This document shows positions 12,880 to 25,200 of a DNA stretch of 64,000 nucleotides, piece after piece. The notes under the pieces are model-generated. The model searched no databases. It saw nothing but the letters and a program-made list of their open reading frames with translations, and was not told where the DNA came from. The translations under genes were made by a program, and so were the position numbers. How positions within the stretch are numbered: position 1 is the stretch's first letter; each line of letters begins with the position of its first letter. This stretch comes from Adineta vaga (taxonomy: Eukaryota > Rotifera), in assembly GCA_021613535.1 (NCBI GenBank), contig CP075497.1:11718001-11782000 (forward strand), given 5' to 3'.

Positions 12880-14957
12880 ATGACTGATTTAATGAATACC
12901 TCAACTCATTCTCAACATTATCCACCGAATCCAAATGAAATTGCTGGAAATCGACGACCAGCTCGCCCATCAAGTGCACAACATCGTTCAACAACTCCGA
13001 CACGAAATCGACAACAGCATCAAACAATGATTAATGGTTTAAATACAACAGCAAAATTAGAACAATCGATGTTAAGACAAGAATTAGATCGAACAGGAAT
13101 GTCGACAACATCACAAAAATTAAATGGTAAAGGTAAAAGTCGTTTATATTCAACATGGACACCTTTACAAGATGAAGAAACCAATGCCAGAGTGAGTGCA
13201 AACGAATCTCTAATTTAGAATAGTCTTATCGCAAAAATAGATAGATCTATAGTTCGGATATCTTTCCTTATTTCTTTCTTTGAATGTCTGTTTGAAAATA
13301 AGAATATTCTCAAGGTCATTTTCATTATTACTTGTTTAGTTATTCGATGAAAGAAAACAATTGGTCAATAAATGGGTAAGAATATTCCTTATGAATTTGT
13401 ATTCGATTCAAGATTGAATTTTAGTTTGAAAAATGGACTGATGATCAACGTCGAATTATACTTGATGATTTAATGGCAAAGAGCCGTCCACGTCAATTAA
13501 CTTATACACGAAATTTATTAACGAAACGATTTCCTGCACATCATCAAGATTTTACTCGATTATTTCCACATGTTCTTTGTCTTTATATATTTTCATATCT
13601 TGATCCACGTAGTCTTTGTCGTTGTGCACAAGTAAAATCCTTCATTCTTTCTTAATAACTGATTTCTTCATTTAAAACAAAAAAGGTTTGTTGGTATTGG
13701 AAATTTTTAACCGAATCAGATCAAATCTGGATGCCGAAATGTCTACGTTTTGGTTGGACACCTAAACATAATCCATCACCGTATGAAAGTAATGTTTGGA
13801 AACGTGTTTATACATTCAATATTCAAGCGTTACAAACTATGCCTGTTCGAGTAAGTAAAACGGACATATTCTTCGTTATTTTCATGTAAATTATCAGATG
13901 AATTTATTGATATCATTATCGAAACCTTTTATCGATTCGAATAGAACGATGATTGATGCATTTGTACAAACAATCAATCTAAGGAGAGATTCTAGAAGAA
14001 GATTTGTAAATAATTCTCTTTAGTTTTCGTTTGCAATCTAAGTTTATTTTTGCATTTTGTTTGATGAATGACAAAGACTTATTCATGATGTAACTGAATT
14101 ATAAAATAAAGAAAAGAATGTCAATAAGTGAATCTTTACACATTAAAATTCTTTTTTTCTAACAGGATTATTCTCATCGTACACAAAGTGGTTATTACGA
14201 TGATCAATTATCTTCACGTCAGAATACTTCACGTTCACATAATGCTCGGCATCAACATAATCAATCTCATTTATCTTCATCGTCAACTGCCGCCGCTGCA
14301 GCAGCAACAGCACATCGAAAAGTTGAACATCCACCATGGCGTGCTAACAGGTAAAACATCTCATCTTTTTTGATTGATTCATTCTCTGTTGTTGTTTTTT
14401 CTTCTTTAGTCGAAATCCATCTGATACACTTCGCTTTAATTACTTAGATAATGATGACAGTGAACTTGAATCTTTAATTGCTAAACATCGTAAACATGGA
14501 ACAAGTATTCTTCAACAAACGGAATCGGATCTTAATACAAGTAAAGAAAGACAAGCACGTGGCCGAACGGATGATCGACATGAACATCATGGAAGTATGC
14601 GACGAAGTCAATCTTTAGTATGTTTAATAATCTATTCAAATAGTTATCATCGATTCTATTCGTTTTTTTTCTTTTTCGTAGAGCGCACGTGGTAGTCCAT
14701 CTGTTAGTTTTCGTGATGAAAGAAATTCGCATCATAATCATTCATTTTTCCCTCGTCCTCCTTCAACATCAGGTCTTGCAAATCGACCTGTAGATATTCC
14801 TCGTCCACCATCATCCGCTCAGAAAGTTCGATATTCATCAAAAATATCAACAAATGGTACGTTCATAAATTTCCTCATTTCTGTTTACTGAGTTCTTCTT
14901 TTAGATACATCAAATCGAACATGGCATGCAACGAACAATGAGGAATATTTAGAATAA
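12880..14957 (+). CDS. FBXO16: FBXO16-like F-box protein
   Basis: Several exons from ATG at 12880 to TAA at 14955-14957. After a basic, disordered N-terminus comes STWTPLQDEE, then KWFEKWTDDQRRIILDDL, then the F-box LFPHVLCLYIFSYLDPRSLC with RCAQVCWYWK in the next exon, and CLRFGW. All match FBXO16 in order. The later HPPWR and LRFNYLDNDD elements also correspond to FBXO16 (PPWR, IRFNYLDN). The F-box would dock onto Skp1 in an SCF ubiquitin ligase. The C-terminus is long, serine-, histidine- and arginine-rich and includes an alanine run near 14290, so the protein is larger than its vertebrate counterpart. Confidence 0.88.
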
Positions 14958-15427
14958 TAAATTTTAATTGTGATGTTTTTTTTTGCATATGTTCCTTTGG
15001 CAATACCATTTCTTTTTGAAGAAAGAAAAAGCCTTTGTATTTGTCTTATTGTTTGTTAATCTATATGTATATGTAGTGGATGTTTTTCTCTAATATTGTT
15101 TGTCTGGTTGATTTTTATTTAGATGTGTCAACATAAACACACACACATACACATAGTGTTTTAACTAATGAGTTCTTTGTTAATGTTTTGTGTCTCTTAA
15201 AGTATTGTCAATATGTGTTTATCGTAGAAATATACAAGAAAATGATATAATAAATAGTAGAGAATGACATCTATTGCGATTTGAAATGTAAATGGTTCGC
15301 GAAAAAAACAGATATCTAAGTACCATGAAATGAGTCATTTACTATCGTCTAATAGTATAGTGTAGACAGTATTTGAGTGCAAACTGATCTTTCTTCATAT
15401 TAGAAAAAACCGCATACCTTAAACAAA
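14958..15427. other. Intergenic stretch between FBXO16-like gene and small-protein gene
   Basis: Probable 3' UTR of FBXO16-like and the promoter of the next gene. A short CA-rich run lies near 15136. Nothing else recognised. Confidence 0.45.
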
Positions 15428-15616
15428 ATGTCATCGAATACTACTCAACAATCTAATGCTAATGAAAAAGTTGATGAACCACCTCGTTATGATAAAGACC
15501 GTACATTAGAAGGTGCACCATTGAACGCGAGTGACCTTGCTGAAAAATGTTCATCACAAACATGTGGTCATGATGCTGTTGGTGGTGGTACACAAGATAC
15601 AAGCAAAGCTAAGTAA
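15428..15616 (+). CDS. Small hydrophilic protein, 62 residues, unknown
   Basis: A single-exon frame beginning MSSNTTQQSNANEKVDEPP and ending in TSKAK. It is rich in charged residues, serine, threonine, asparagine and glycine, has two cysteines close together (CSSQTC) and no hydrophobic segment, so it is probably a disordered cytosolic or nuclear protein. The ATG follows AACAAA, a good initiation context, and an AATAAA polyadenylation signal lies 45 bases after the stop (15661-15666). These support a true short gene. No family recognised. Confidence 0.6.
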   Translation: MSSNTTQQSNANEKVDEPPRYDKDRTLEGAPLNASDLAEKCSSQTCGHDAVGGGTQDTSKAK

Positions 15617-16133
15617 TAACATCGAACATAGATTGAATATCATAAATTTTGTTGTTTTAAAATAAAGATTGAAAAAAAAAGAAATTGATATAAAATGAGA
15701 ACTTGTAGATATCGATAAACGAGCAAATTTCATGGGAAAATCGAGTTCTTTTCTTATGGATAAACAAGACGAGAGTTTTTCGATCGTTCTAGATGTTCTT
15801 TTAATACATACAGTTGTCTGGAGGTCAACAAGCTTGACCATGAGAACTGTCTTTTGAATTTGGTACATAAACACTTCTATCGTTATAAAAAAAAGACAAG
15901 TGTCGATAAAGCAAACCAAAATAAGATCTTTATGCACTGTAAATATTTAATGAATACAATTTCGATATCGCACTCATATTCTCGAGAAAATAGATTAACT
16001 ATCTTAATTTTATTGTTTTAAAAGAAAGATTGATAATGAAAAACAACTTCATTCTCTAGAAATCGTTATTGAAGCATAAGTGTTTTTATCAATGAATGAT
16101 TATCTTAGTACTTTTCATCTATTATTAAAATTT
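15617..16133. other. Intergenic stretch with convergent gene ends
   Basis: Lies between the 3' ends of the small-protein gene (+) and the glycosidase (-). It contains the AATAAA at 15661. A 127-residue open frame on the minus strand here has low-complexity hydrophobic composition and is not supported. Confidence 0.5.
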
Positions 16134-18529
16134 TCAGGAACAGACAATATTCGTTGGTGTAATAACTAATTGTCCTCGACCTTGATCAGTAGATAATGAA
16201 CAATTAACATTCACTGTATGTAAAGAAGAATGATGAACAAGAAGTGAAACGACTTCAGATTTTGCACCTTGAACAGTGATGGTTGTTTGAGTTTTTTCAG
16301 TATTTGTTGTAATATATGAAATTCGTTGTTGACTTACAGCTGTCCATTTATTTCTTTCACCAAGAAAAGCATATTTCGTATGGATAGGATCATTAAATTG
16401 CCATAATGGTGATATATACCAAACACAAATAGCTAAATCACCACATTTACTAGCTGATACATCAAGAGGATGTGTATCATCGAAAGTTGAGACTACATCT
16501 GTATTATCATAGGACCAAATGACACCTGATTCACTACCAATCATTGATGGATAAACAACATAATCTCGTTTCATTGCTGAAGCAAAGATAATATGAAATT
16601 CTCGATCATTGCTAAATGAAAAAGATATTTTTATTGAAAGAAAAGAATTACTTTACTAGAAATCTTACATTGTTGTTTCTGTAGAATAAAGTTCACCTTG
16701 AATAACACCATCGTACAAAGCCCAATCAGCTACTAATGTATTAATAGTTGTTAATGGTCGATCAGGTTTTAAAATGAGACCATCTTTACGACAACATTTC
16801 ATAATACGTTCAACATTTGTATAATTAATTGCATCACCTGGACCAACAGGACCTGTTGAAAGTGTTGCAATAAGAATTTCTCGTTCGGGAAGGACTTCCA
16901 CAGCAGATGATGAATAAGGCGAACCCGGTTGTTCTGATGTTGACCAAAGAACATCTTTAAATGGTGCTAAACCAATTGCATCGGCAAACATACTTGATAT
17001 TCCAATATTCCATTGAGATTTGTGTGAATCTTTTAAATGAACAGCATAATCATCCGATGCTCGTGCATGTGTAACACGTGGAATTTCTAGAGCTTGTAAA
17101 ATATGACGAGGTAAACTCATACAATATTGAATATTCATGCCAACACGTTCTGCTGCTCTACCCATCGATTTTAACCATTGTTCACCAAGATCAATATTTG
17201 TACGTGTTGGAAGAAATTCTAACGTTTGTACATTAAGCCAATCTTGTTCATATAAAACTAAACCCCAATTGCGTGCATCAAGAAATAAATCTAACCAAAA
17301 TGAATCATTGCCAATTGGTAATGCTTTACCATTACCAGCATCAAGAGCAAATGCATATTTTTGTTTATAAACTGTATCATATGCCCAATATCGATTATGC
17401 GCTGCTAATGGTATATTTTCTAATCGACGATGTAATGAAACAAGACCATCAGGAAATACATCAGGACGTGCTGTCCATTGTGACACACCACCACCAATAC
17501 CTTTAAAATACCACCATGAATCAAGTTGTATATAATGAAATGGAAGTGGAATTTGATGTGCAACATTAATCATTGTTGCTTCATAATTCATTCCTTGTTC
17601 CGTATTATAATAATAATAACCACCATTGTCAGTATAATAACCAAGATAATTTATTGTAAGATCATTCAAACGATTTTGATTAGTTCGATTAAATGCTCGT
17701 TGCATTGTTTCACCCCATTCACGCATACCAACGTTGATGCCACGTGGTGAATAAAATACCGTTAATGATTGTGTATAATTAGCAGGTATGGTTGACATCG
17801 AGCCAATTACGCCATATTCTAATATACTATCCGATACTGGACTTCGTTGAGATAATGAAGTAGCCATAAAATGAGAAAATGGAGAAATTACTATCATATC
17901 ACCTTCACCTCGTTGGTTTAAATTAAAAAGAACAACAGGTCCACTTTGCATTCCTGATTTAATGACTTTAGCTGATGAATTCCAGTGTCCAGCATGTTTA
18001 TCACCTTCACCAACCATAGCTCCTAAACAAAGAATTCATGTATCTATACATTCAATATAAAATATTTACCTCCAAATGTAAAATATCCACGTTCATCATT
18101 CATACCCGTTTTTTCAATATGAAATGATGGAAACACAGTTCGAACCTGTTCCATATCCAAAGCAATTTTATCTGTTAACATTTTATCACCTGTATCGAAA
18201 TAAAATGTAAATGCTGAAATAATATTCCATTGTCGTATACGAGCTACAATCGTTGTTGGTACTTGTTGACGAACAAGACGATAGATTAATTGTGTTTCAT
18301 TCCAACTACCTAAATTAGGGTCAATACCTTGTACAGTAAGTCTATCAACTAATGTAAGTGATTGATTATCTGTTGAATACCATTGATCATCAACATAGAT
18401 TCCTGTACGAGCAGAACGAAGCCATATTTGATCATTAATTGTTACATTATAACCTCCATTTTGATCGATTAAAACTCTTATATCACAAGAATATCCAACT
18501 AGAAAAAGAAGAAACACCACAAGACGCAT
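16134..18529 (-). CDS. Secreted clan GH-D (GH27/GH36-related) alpha-galactosidase-like glycoside hydrolase
   Basis: Three exons, about 760 residues, with two short introns near 18020-18070 and 16615-16670. I chose the ATG at 18529 because it gives a signal peptide (MRLVVFLLFLVGYSCD). An N-terminal beta-sandwich-like region (about residues 20-170) precedes a TIM-barrel region with GYYTDNGGYYYY, YIQLDSWWYFKG, a candidate nucleophile aspartate in VLYEQDWLN, and the acid/base motif RASDD, which matches the R-x-SDD of GH36/GH27 and plant raffinose synthases. A C-terminal beta domain follows. It probably releases alpha-linked galactose or a related sugar from dietary glycans outside the cell. It is unlike standard animal GH27 lysosomal enzymes, so horizontal origin is possible. 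Substrate is unknown. Confidence 0.75.
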
Positions 18530-18937
18530 CTTTAACAAATGATTTAACCAAGGTAAAAGATAACGAGAATTTATATACACCTATCTTGAGCAGAGAAGTG
18601 ATAAAGAAAAGTATTATCACAAAACGTTTCGTATAAGAATACGGTATCATTAGATAAATACGACCAAACATTGTGCAATACTTTGCTTTATTTTTGGATT
18701 CATCAAAAACATCTTTTCTACATTGAGAAAATTACAATGATCTTTCAAGATTTGTCATCATTATTTATCTATTATTCTTTATTGTCGGTCATTTTTACAA
18801 AAGTATAGTAGTAGATGGATGAAGTCAATTCTTTTCTCATTCGTCAATACTGATTCTTATCTTTACCAACGAGAAATAATTCTTTACATTCAAATAGAAT
18901 TTCTAGTTTATTCTAAACAAGTACATGAAAAAAAACA
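18530..18937. promoter_or_regulatory. Divergent intergenic region between glycosidase (-) and TMEM86-like (+)
   Basis: About 400 AT-rich bases between diverging start codons, expected to carry both promoters. Small open frames here are not supported as genes. Confidence 0.45.
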
Positions 18938-19657
18938 ATGGCATATGTTGGATCTTTATCTTTATTATTTTCAATATTACTTATTCTTGAAATTTATAGC
19001 GAAATAGTTGAAGATTATTTAATTATGTGGATAGTTAAACCATTATTAATGCCTGTATTATTGTTGTTATTTTTATTAAATTCACATCATAACTTATCAA
19101 CGGAACGGCTTTGTTTAATAATATCATTGGTTTTTTCTTGTTTAGGTGATATTTTATTAATGCAACGTCGAAATCATTTATTTGTTTTTGGTTTAGCTTC
19201 ATTTTTAATTGCTCATATAAGTTATGTCATTTCATTTATCGTTCGATTTCGACATGAAGGAGAAGCATTCAAACGACGATTAACTATTTCAGCATTGATA
19301 AAAACAATGATTCCATTTCTAGCATATATCGCATTGATGCTTTATATACTTTGTCCAAAATTACATGTAGATAGAGAAGAAACCAAAGGTCTACTTATGC
19401 CCGTTGTGTTTTATACATTTGTAATTGTTAGTATGGCTTATATTTCCTATTTACGTGATCGAAAAACACCAGGTTTTTGGTCGGTATTTATTGGAGCAGT
19501 ATTTTTTGTTTTATCAGATACTCTGATAGCTTTTAATCGATTTGTAATGCCCATACCAGTAGCAGGTTTGTTTGTTATGTTCACATATGGTTTAGGTCAA
19601 TATTTAATAACAATTGGTACTTTACAAACAAATACAAAATATTGGAAAATTAGATAA
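18938..19657 (+). CDS. TMEM86: TMEM86/YhhN-family lysoplasmalogenase-like membrane protein
   Basis: A single-exon 239-residue protein with about eight hydrophobic segments spread over its length. It carries the family's ordered motifs: KPLLMPVLLLLFL near residue 34, FSCLGDILLM near residue 67, LASFLIAHISY near residue 87, and the C-terminal FVLSDTLIAFNRF near residue 190, then TYGLGQYLI. TMEM86A/B hydrolyse the vinyl-ether bond of lysoplasmalogens in the endoplasmic reticulum membrane. The conserved aspartates in GD and SD motifs are present. Length is typical of the family. It has no introns, unlike most neighbours. Confidence 0.88.
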   Translation: MAYVGSLSLLFSILLILEIYSEIVEDYLIMWIVKPLLMPVLLLLFLLNSHHNLSTERLCLIISLVFSCLGDILLMQRRNHLFVFGLASFLIAHISYVISFIVRFRHEGEAFKRRLTISALIKTMIPFLAYIALMLYILCPKLHVDREETKGLLMPVVFYTFVIVSMAYISYLRDRKTPGFWSVFIGAVFFVLSDTLIAFNRFVMPIPVAGLFVMFTYGLGQYLITIGTLQTNTKYWKIR

Positions 19658-20836
19658 ATATGTATGATCTACGTATACTTTATTGTTTGCATCTGAATAA
19701 AAACAAACAAACGTGTCAATAGAATACTTCCAGGTTTTCATACGATTTGAATTCATTTGTTATCTAGAAATATATTTTCCTATAAGTTGAACAATCTGTC
19801 TCATCCACGAACACCAAATCTATTTTTCTCAGAACATAAACGAATAATGAAAGACGTAACGACTCTTCTTTGCTTCTTATTTAACCTTTTTATTGCATTC
19901 TCTACATCTATGCGCCATGCTTAATCATTCATTGTTAATGATTACATGAACAGAAATATTCACTTTGAATTCATGTTTGAAGGTAAGATTTCAATTAAAT
20001 CGCATTTTGGTACATTAGAAAAGCAAATGATTGACCTTGACAATGTCTATTATCAAATATGGAACGTCAGATCATGACAAATGATATTTCTTCAAACTTC
20101 AATCTGTCACAAATACATTTCAGATTTTTATTCTACACAACTATCGCTTTCGTTGTCGAAATATATATTGCAAGATAATCTCAAATTTCTCATACGATTT
20201 CATTGATCGTTGTGCTCATAAATAAAAATTTATCGAGAATATAAAATATGATCAATTTCCAGTTTCTATTCTTAGAACATCGGAAAGAAAGAAAATATAC
20301 GTTGAGTTACAAGAACGGTATACTTCATATTTCATGAAAAAAAAACTTTGTGCTAAAGTAACATTGTCGTTCTCGCCATGACTTTCCGAGTATCTTTCGA
20401 TCGTTCGATACGCTTTGTTTAGACCAAGAATTACTTGTTTAAATGATACCTGCCAATCTTTTAAAAAGGTTTTCAATAGATATTTTAAGATGAAAAGACA
20501 ACCGCTAATGTGTGGTTGAATAAATAATAACTTTTTTTTCCTATTAAGATATTGTTGAGAAAGAAAAGTAATTTCATTTAAATTTTATATTTTTCTATTT
20601 AAAAAAAAGACTACAAAAACTTATTTTGATTGAAAGAAAAAGGAAATAAGACAACAGAGAGTCTTTCTTGTTTCTTCGTTGAGATGAAAAATCTTGAGAA
20701 AAGAAAACTATAACATATCTTGTTTAAAGAAGGCTGTCGGTAGCTCTTTTTTCAAATCATCTATGTTGGATTCGATATGAATATTTTTAAGTTATTTTGA
20801 CTAGTCTTTTTCTATATTTCAGATATTCGAATAAAA
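19658..20836. other. Intergenic stretch
   Basis: About 1.2 kb, AT-rich. It holds the 3' end of the TMEM86-like gene and the promoter and 5' UTR of the dioxygenase. A 74-residue minus-strand open frame at 20252-20476 shows no family features and is not called. Confidence 0.45.
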
Positions 20837-21713
20837 ATGGATGAAAATAAAACGTCATCAATAGAAAAAGAAGAGAATGTTCAGCTTTTTAGCCAAGGTA
20901 TTGAATCGTTTGGTCCATGGATAAATGATCTTGAAACATTGAATAAAGAATTTCTCAATGCTAAACCATTTCCGAATGTTGAAATTAATAATTTTTTCAA
21001 ACCAGAAATCGCTGAAGCACTTTTTCAAGTATTTCCGAAAGTTACCGATGATCATAAATGGGTTGTTTATCACAATCCTATTGAGAAAAAACATGCTTTA
21101 ACTGATTTTTCATCGCTTTCACAATTCAAAGAATTATTTAGTCTTTTACAAACGAAAGAATTCGTTGATATCATCAAAACAATCAGTGGCATCGATGCTA
21201 GAAGCTGATCCACATCTTCATGGTGCTGGACTTCATCAACATATTCCCGGTGGAAAACTTGATATGCACCTTGATTATAGTATTCATCCGATAACTGGTA
21301 AAGAACGTCGAGTAAATTTAATTATTTATTTTACTAAAGATTGGCAAGAGGAATATGGAGGTTCGATTGAATTATGGAATGAAGATTTTACAAAATGTGA
21401 AAAGAAATTAAGTCCATGTTTTAATAAAGCCATTCTTTTTCGTACATCAGATGTTTCCTATCATGGTTTACCTTTACCAATTCGATGTCCCGAAGATAAC
21501 TCACGAAAATCAATTGCTATTTATTATGTTTCAGATCCTCGTTCTGATCTGACAAATATTCGTTATAAAGCACAATTTCGTCCATTGCCAAATCAACCAG
21601 TGAATGATAAACTCGAACAGCTTTATCGTATTCGAGAAAAACGTAGTATTACAAAAGAAGATTTAGAAACCATTTATCCCGATTGGCAAACAGATGGAAA
21701 TGGTTTTTGGTGA
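20837..21713 (+). CDS. 2-oxoglutarate/Fe(II) dioxygenase (prolyl-4-hydroxylase-like), frame broken once
   Basis: Two abutting frames form one protein of about 290 residues. The first runs from ATG 20837 through PFPNVEINNFF to TISGID, then stops at 21206. The second picks up in the +1 frame from about 21198 with LEADPHLHGAGLHQ. The catalytic half has the Fe(II) ligands H-x-D (MHLDY) and a distal H (SYHGLP), the cosubstrate arginine in RKSIAIYY, and the family segment NLIIYFTKDWQEEYGGSIELW. Related proteins read continuously across this point (ISGI...DPHLHGGGLHQ). No GT-AG intron of plausible length fits. The break could be a sequencing indel, a recent mutation or a +1 frameshift site; the otherwise intact sequence argues against old decay. 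Confidence 0.82.
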
Positions 21714-22281
21714 TTTTATTTTTTCTTCTCACTCTCTCTCTCTCTCTTTCGCTTTATGCATACTTTATTCATTTTAATAAGCTTCATGGATAAATCAAAC
21801 ATATAGTTTAATCAATAAAACTAATCTTAATCATTAACTAATAACACCATTGTTCATACATACATGTAGTCTTTTTTCTTTTTTTGACATATGATATTCA
21901 TCTTGAGACGAAAATTATAACGATAGACAAACTTCATATCTGTTTGATTTGATCATAGTATCACTTTGAATTAAATTCGGGAGAGAAAAAAAACGAATCG
22001 ATTATTCGAAAATTTTATACAAAATAAATAGACTGACTTCCATCGATGAATGCTGATTTAGAAAAAAAGCCAAATTCATCTCTTGTTTTTTTCCCAATGT
22101 CAACTTAGTCAACAATTTAACTGACAGACGTCGCAGTCGTGTAACTTTCCTGATCTCTGTATTATACTCTTATCTGTTCTTTTATTTCTTTTTGTAAATG
22201 ACTACACACAAATGAAATTCAAAATTATACAAGTTAGTATAAAAAAATAAACTCAATTGAAATGAAACAATGTAAATATTA
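21714..22281. other. Convergent intergenic stretch
   Basis: Between the dioxygenase (+) and the EMI/EGF protein (-) stop codons. It contains a CT simple repeat at about 21729-21750 directly after the dioxygenase stop and A/T-rich DNA; nothing else. Confidence 0.5.
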
Positions 22282-25200
22282 TTAAGTATCTTTCTTATAC
22301 ATATCGCCTCTTTCCGGTATATCTAAATAAAGAAAATTGAAATTGAATTTTTTTTTCTAAATAAATCTTACCAGGTCCATTTGCTGTTGCTGGAAATTGA
22401 CATGCATCACCTTTCCAACCTGCTGGACATTGACATTCACCCGTAACGACATCACATAATTCAAAGGATTGGCATAAACAAGGTTTACAACCAATACCAA
22501 ATGTATTTGTTGGACATTCTTCAATAGAAAATAAAGTCTTTAAATTTTGAAACTTTCAAAAACCGAAAGATTACCTTGTTCACATTGACTACCTGTTCGG
22601 CCAGGTGAACAGATACATATACCTGTTTGAGAGGCACATGAACTACCATTACAATCGCATTGATTGATACATTCTTCTCCCCATTGTCCCGATGGACATG
22701 CTTGAAACAAGAAGAAGAAAAAGAAAAATTCAAAAAAAACTTATTCATTTTATTTTCTTACATTTTTCACATCGTTCACCGTAAAAGCCGGATTTACATC
22801 GACATTTACCCGTTTTACTATCACAACCATCTGATGTTTCTGTTGAACAATTACATGTCTCGGAACAATAAAACCCATATGTAAATGGTCGACATTCTAA
22901 TTAACGTAAAAGAGTTTACGACATCTCTAAATAAAAACGATTCTTCTTACGCAATTGACACGTTGAACCATAAAATCCAACTGAACACGAACAACATCCT
23001 GTCACTTTATTACATCGAGCACCATTTTTACATTGACATATTTCCGAACAATTTTGTCCATATCTTCCTTCAGGACATTCTAATTTTCAAAGATATATTC
23101 ACATTGATTATTTTCATTCTTACAAACCTTCATCACAAAATTTTCCAGTCATACCAATTCGACAAATACAAGCACCTGTTCGAGCATCACAGGATGCATC
23201 ATCGTGACATTCACATCGATGAATACATCCCGGGCCATACCAACCACGTTCACATGCTAAAGAAGAAAAAATGAAGATGCATTTTATAGAATGAAACCAA
23301 AGTAGTTAATAACAAACATTTTTCACAATATCGTCCAACATGACCCGAATGGCAAAGACAACGACCCGATAGTGGATCACATTGAGCATTATTCACACAC
23401 AAACATTTTTGACGACATCGTGGTGGACCATAATAACCTTCGGGACATAAAGATACATATGAATGTTTTCTTTCTTGTTCTAATAAACATTTCGGATCAC
23501 CACGACAGGACGAAGCATTACATTCACCTTTAAACAAATTTATAAATATTTATTTTCATAAGGACCTTATTTTACCTGTTCGAGGATTACAACTATTATC
23601 ATTTCCACAATGACATTTTTGTAAACACATATGTCCAAAATTCCCCTGTGGACATAAAGATTCACATCGACTACCGGTAAATCCTGGTAAACAAAAACAA
23701 TGTCCATCCCGTGAATCACATTTGCCTCCATTTTGACATAAACATCTATGTACGCAATCGCGTCCATAATAACTCGATGGGCAATCTATTCAAAAAACAA
23801 ACATCATCTTAGATTACAATCATCTAAAGATTATTCACATAATTCACAATCGAAATGCACACATACAAAAGAAGTATTGCATATACATTCTCATCTACTC
23901 ACATGTTAATATTCTATCTGTTAGAAATCAGAATCGAAAAAATAATCAATGTTTCATTTTTCTTTCGTCAAGAACTTACCTTCTTCACAACGAATGCCAC
24001 GATGACCAGGCAAACATTGACACTTGCCAGTCTAAAAGATGACGTAAAGAAAAATATCTTTTTATGTAAATCAAATATCATTTCTCTATTGAAATTGTAA
24101 TCGATCTCGATATTTCTTTTTATCAATAAAATGAAAAGAAAAAAGCCTACCTACTTCCATATGACATGAAGCTGTATTTCCTTTATGACATAATTGACAT
24201 CGATGTGTTTGATCAATTCTTTCAATCATTGTTGTTTGATTACAAAATATTCCACTAAAACCTATTTGACAATCGCATGTTTTCATACGCCAATTACATG
24301 TTCCATAGATGCATTTCGAACATGAATATTCACAATGTAAACCAAAACGATTATGTGGACAACGATCTATAACAAGAAAAGAAAAAGATTTATAGAGAAA
24401 TAAAACTAAGTTGATTAAACTTACTGTTCATCGAGTTTAATTGATGATGATATGGAGTCTTTCTTTGTACTCGATTCGGTTGCATTGCTAAATGAACAAT
24501 ACAGAAAAAACATCCATGATTAATCATTATTGATCTGTTTTATTTCATTTTTTTATGTGATTGATTACTAGACATTCTTTTCAATGAAAATAAATTTCAT
24601 AGTATATTGTTTTTTCTATTCTTGATTATATATAATCATCTCTTAAATACATTTGACCTTCGGATTTGTTCTGCTTTTCGACTAGACATCTATTATCTAA
24701 TTCATCATTATAAACATTCTTTCTCTGTTTTATTCGATTAATTAATATAAACACAAGATTTCAAAGTTCATTTTCTTCTTTATAGATCTGTATTCAATCA
24801 TAACAATGAAAAAACTCGTTTAGTAAGTTCATGGTCATCGATTTACAAATCAACTCTGATGAACAATAACTATCGATATATATATATATATATACATATC
24901 CTATTGTTCTCATTCGCAATATATTGACTGACCCTATATTCGTCTTTTTTTCTTCGCTTTCTCGGACGAACGTATTAACATGCAAAAAAAATCAAGTGGG
25001 ATACTCATTTCTTATGAACATCTATGATAAATTTCAATGTATTACTCAATCATTGAAATAGAGAAGAAAGATTTCAAAGAGGATAAAAGTCAATTATTTT
25101 CCAATCATTTTAATAAGATTTTAATGTATTCTTACCGATTGGACAACCATAATCGTGAACAAGACGTGTCCATCCAAGACAGCAATGATAAATAGTTACA

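Noticed and set aside
15554-15937. 127-residue minus-strand open frame downstream of the small-protein gene
   Set aside because: Low-complexity hydrophobic composition, overlaps the small-protein gene and its polyadenylation signal, no family features.
20252-20476. 74-residue minus-strand open frame
   Set aside because: No motif, no flanking splice or regulatory evidence; consistent with chance.
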